In this document: piece by piece, positions 60,728 to 64,000 of the stretch | How the letters are laid out: each line of letters begins with the position of its first letter | How positions within the stretch are numbered: the stretch's first letter is position 1 | NCBI GenBank assembly: GCA_008704415.1 | Contig: VXIS01000012.1 | Location: forward strand, 1-64,000 | DNA length: 64,000 bases | Reading direction: 5' to 3' | Source: Sphaerosporella brunnea | Lineage: Eukaryota > Ascomycota > Pezizomycetes > Pezizales > Pyronemataceae | The notes under the pieces: model-generated | The model's database searches: none | What the model saw: the letters and a program-made list of their open reading frames with translations, nothing else | What the model was told of the DNA's origin: nothing | Program-made: the position numbers and the translations under genes

Positions 60728-60986
60728 CGGGTGATCGTCGTCATGCTGTCTATAACAATGTACGCACCCTCGCCGCTGCTGGGAGCACTACCATTACGAT
60801 GACTGTATATTGCATCATAATTGGAAATTTATCTTTTGTATCTCATTTTATTGTTAAACTGCTGCCGCGACAGCGCGGCGACTGGCATTTCGATTGCGAG
60901 CGTGGGGGGGGGCTCTATGGTGCAACGGTTTGAACGAAGAAATTAAACGAAACGATTTGTTTGAACCCCGTCGAGAGTGGCTGTGC

Positions 60987-61154
60987 TGTCAAACCAAGGT
61001 CAACCCACTGTTAACCGGTAGTCAACCAGCTGTTAACCCGCAGTCAACCCAATCATGTGACAAACCACTTGTGCAACCCACGGTCAAACCAGTCGTTTGA
61101 CTCCTGGTTAAACCAATCGTTTGACGTATGGTTAAACCAGTCGGTTGACCCACG
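60987..61154 (-). repeat. Right-arm copy of the subterminal repeat array
   Basis: Mirror of 7621-7788 with the same units. Confidence 0.6.
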
Positions 61155-61425
61155 GTCGGCAAATCAGGTACACAGACAGGCGTGAAAATAAACCCTAAAC
61201 ACAAGAATCCGGTGGCCGAAAAGCCACTCCGTTGAAGAATGATACAAAAAGACCGGACATACGGTGAGCCAGAGAAAAACAAAAAAACCAAAAAACAACA
61301 CCAAAAAAAACCCCGAAAAAAAAACCGAAAACCCCAGAAAAAAACATGAAAAAATCCTCGTGATTAGAGATGCAGGCTGAGCATGATGAGCATAAGATGA
61401 GAAGAATTTTTGGAGCAGTAGTGAC

Positions 61426-62806
61426 TCACGACTCCCAGTCCTTGCGTCGTTGCCGTGTATCCTGACGGCCGATATGATCCTGCTTTAACTCGTTGAGATC
61501 CTTCTCAATTTCTTCATTTTGCAGGACTTTTTGGCTCTTGTTAATAGTGGCATCCTGCGAGCGGGTTATACACCTTGTAGGAGCAGGTGAACAGCCTTTA
61601 CCATCTCCACCACAGTCACTGTCAACACCATGAACCTCACGGCCACCACGCCCACTACGCCCACCACGCCCACCCCCTCGGCTGCCACGACCACTGCGAC
61701 CGCCACGGCCACCGCGACCCCCACGGCCACCACTACCGCCACAGCTACCACGACCACCGCGACCACCGCGATCACCACGGCCACTGCAGCTACCACCACC
61801 ATCGTGATTACCTTCACCACCTTGACCACCTTCACCACATTGACCATCTTCAACGCGTTGACCACCGTCACTGTCTTGAACACCATTACCGCCGTGACTG
61901 TCTTGACCGGCTTGACTACCTTGACTACCATGATCAGAGGTAGGAATACTACTGATTAAAGTAGCAGGTAGAATCTCGATCGGTGGCCCAGACAATATGC
62001 TGAATGCTGTGGTTGGAGGCAGTACCTTGGGCTCGCTCGGTAGAGAAGAACAGGGAGAAGTGGATGGTATTGGTAAAGCTGCTGGTTGTACCGAAGATGA
62101 TAGGTCGATAGCGTCATTTGTAGCTGGTAGGGTGTACGGAGTACTAATAGCAGTCGAAGCTTGAACCGAATACTGCCGTGGCGGTACAATTGTTGGCTGT
62201 GGTGCAGCCAGCGGTACAGTAGCTGTTGAAAGTGCGGTCAGCTTAAAGGTTGAGAAAAAAAATGGACAGTAACAAACACAGTGTACCATTTCCAATTGTT
62301 TGTATGCCATCGTCTCCTTCAAGCGTCACGTTACCCTTATTCAAAGCCTCCTGTTGTGCTGCTTCTTGTTTTTTACGCTTCTGCTCTGCCCGCCTATCTG
62401 CACGCTTCTTCGCCTGTTTAGGTTTGTTATGATCGTTTCGTCGGCCGTCACCCATGCTAGCATGGACTACATGATGTGTAGTCTCGCGAGTCCACTCCTG
62501 GCGGCCATGGAGGTTTTCTCGGTTCATATATTGCCAGGTAAGTTTAATAAGAGGATAAAGGACTACCGCATAGTCATAATCTCGAAATGCTTTGAAGTCA
62601 CCGAGGTATTTGGTCAGAAATCCATTGACCAGACGTCGCAGTCTTCGCTTGTCGGAATTATCGGTACAGCCCATCGCTTTCGTTAGGACTTCACGTTTTG
62701 GCATTGGACCGCATGACCGTTGAAAGAACTCCGCTCGGGTCCGTGTCTTTTCAGAAATATTTCTAAATGGGTTAAAATCATCAGCATCCAGCAACAACTT
62801 TACTGC
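61426..62806 (-). CDS. Accessory RGG-rich protein of the CACTA-like element (right copy, open frame)
   Basis: The exons 62806-62287 and 62222-61426 join in frame. The exon 2 frame is open from the acceptor through the RGG tract to the stop, unlike on the left. This is the better copy for describing the protein: basic N-terminal domain, Lys/Arg/Gln-rich helix, Ser/Thr/Pro linker, Gly/Gln/Asp repeats, RGG tract, charged tail. The upstream exon with the start is not identified. Confidence 0.68.
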
Positions 62807-63188
62807 CTAGGAGCAGGGAACTGTAATACTGATTGAATAGCGTGACCACAGCTGAAGACATAGCCATGTAGTGAGAATAGAAACAACATGCGTGTGAATT
62901 GCAGGAAGCTGAGCAGGTGAAAACAGCAGATTGGGGACGGCGTAATTTATACACATGAAAACGTAGACTCCGAGAGAACGTAGCAGTGACGTCAAAGATG
63001 GTCATAGAATGTTCACCTGCTACCGTACCTCGTAAGTGAGTAGCGATTTGAAAAACCTTATCTTTGCTTTGGCGCCTCGCAAGTGCAATGCAGCGTATCC
63101 TTATGTGAACTGCTCGACAGACTTCCGTTTACAGTACTACAGACCTTGATCCACGTTATTCTCAGCGGCTGCACGACCCTCAAATCTC

Positions 63189-64000
63189 ATGCCGAATCAG
63201 AAAGAACACAGCTCACTGACACCAACCTTTGATCTCTACAATGTAGAAGATTCGCCTGTGACAACACCTCATCTACAACAGACCTGGATGAGACCGTCTG
63301 CATCACCAACGGTACAACTTGAAGTGGAACAGGGTCAGACAGGATCGGAGTCACCTGTACTACAGCTTGAACGGAATCGGACAGGATCAGAGTCGCCAGC
63401 CCTACAATCACAACCGTATAGGACAGGAGACGAAACCCCAATTCCACAGTATGTGGAAGCTGGGAACACCGTCAAGATGAGAGATGATGGAGTTGAATGG
63501 GAGGAGCCTGAAGAACAGTCTGGGGATCACAGCGACTTGCCTGCTGACCCGGAATTTGAGCCAGAGCTCAGTGAACTGGAAATCAGTCCAGAATCAGACG
63601 ATAGCGACAATGAACAGTTGCTTTCGGCTTTGATAGTCCCAAAGTTGAGCATATACGGTGTTGGCTCTGGATCAAAGAGCGAGGAAGACAATCCGGATTG
63701 TCAGAGCAAGTTTCCAATTGAACTTGCACCGGAGGGAAAGGACGACAGTGAAGGTACTGATTCTGAGGAGCTTGAGTTTGACTATCGTCACATTCAAGAG
63801 CCATTAACGCCTCAGGAGCAGATCTCCTTTGCATACCAGGATATTGCGGTAACACATCATGTTTCCCGCACCGCAATGCAGGAATTACGTACTCTACAGC
63901 CCCAAAAGCCTTTCAATCCCCGTACAACTGAGAAGAGGATTGCTAGATTGACTGGTGTTGCCGAAGTGAGATATGACTGCTGCATAAAGGGCTGTGTATC
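63189..64000 (+). CDS. Transposase N-terminus, right-arm copy, open to window end
   Basis: From the ATG at 63189 the frame runs without interruption through the acidic N-terminus, across the point that is frameshifted on the left (near 4877), and into the zinc-ribbon-like RYDCCIKGCVS, where the window ends. Confidence 0.8.
   Translation, partial: MPNQKEHSSLTPTFDLYNVEDSPVTTPHLQQTWMRPSASPTVQLEVEQGQTGSESPVLQLERNRTGSESPALQSQPYRTGDETPIPQYVEAGNTVKMRDDGVEWEEPEEQSGDHSDLPADPEFEPELSELEISPESDDSDNEQLLSALIVPKLSIYGVGSGSKSEEDNPDCQSKFPIELAPEGKDDSEGTDSEELEFDYRHIQEPLTPQEQISFAYQDIAVTHHVSRTAMQELRTLQPQKPFNPRTTEKRIARLTGVAEVRYDCCIKGCV

Larger units (their letters stand above)
34471..64000. repeat. Right arm of the giant inverted repeat, cut by the window end
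   Basis: Reverse complement of the left arm, still matching at the last base. Gene order and orientation mirror the left arm. Between about 41.8 and 51.7 kb the copy has lost about 110 bases net and its small ORFs are frameshifted, while 37.7-41.3 kb shows no net length change and 52-64 kb only a few bases. Long homopolymers are collapsed: a 24-T tract of the left arm is 4 A here (near 34998), and a 16-C tract is a single base (near 37095). Confidence 0.97.

Noticed and set aside
4771..64000. CRISPR array, bacterial operon or phage features
   Set aside because: Spliceosomal introns, a fungal regulator, intron-containing tRNAs and LINEs make this eukaryotic; no regularly spaced direct repeats were seen apart from the coding and subterminal repeats described.

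Overview
The window looks like filamentous ascomycete (Pezizomycotina-type) nuclear DNA. Introns are about 50-65 nt with canonical GT/AG ends. There is a Zn(II)2Cys6 transcription factor, intron-containing tRNA-Arg genes, remnants of a Tad-like LINE with a C-terminal RNase H, and a CACTA/CMC-type DNA transposon with a TET/JBP-like dioxygenase beside it. The last combination is known from fungi.

The dominant structure is one very large inverted repeat. The left arm (about 4771-34467) reappears as its reverse complement in the right arm (34471-64000, cut by the window end). The axis is a 3-nt spacer at 34468-34470. Only bases 1-4770 are seen once. The arms differ almost entirely by one-base indels and collapsed homopolymers (T24 to 4, C16 to 1). 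The excess is strongest where left 17.2-27.1 kb faces right 41.8-51.7 kb. Each arm carries the better reading frame at some sites. This fits a fold-back read or assembly chimera with patchy polishing better than an old natural duplication, but sequence alone cannot exclude a real palindrome.

Layout of the left arm: 1-7.8 kb is a decayed CACTA-like element with a TET/JBP-like dioxygenase (+), a Tnp2-like transposase (-), an RGG-rich protein (+) and subterminal repeats. At 8.05-9.37 kb is a 5'-truncated LINE with target-site duplication and poly(A). At 9.6-10.74 kb is a broken lectin/PLAT-like gene (-). At 12.2-16.0 kb is a six-exon Zn2Cys6 regulator (-). From 16 to 24.4 kb the DNA is gene-poor, with two head-to-head tRNA-Arg(TCG) genes and LINE tails. 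At 24.6-25.0 kb is an intronless divergent Atg8-like ORF, then a MITE at 25.17 kb and a small basic protein at 26.0 kb. At 26.7-27.3 kb is another LINE tail. At 28.6-30.4 kb is a 604-aa protein with C-terminal 16-aa repeats, and at 32.0-33.9 kb a five-exon 527-aa protein of unknown function. A promoter-like TATA box at 34136 points into the axis. The right arm repeats all of this in reverse order.

No metabolic pathway or gene cluster is evident. The host genes (regulator, Atg8-like, two hypotheticals) look independent and sit among transposon debris.
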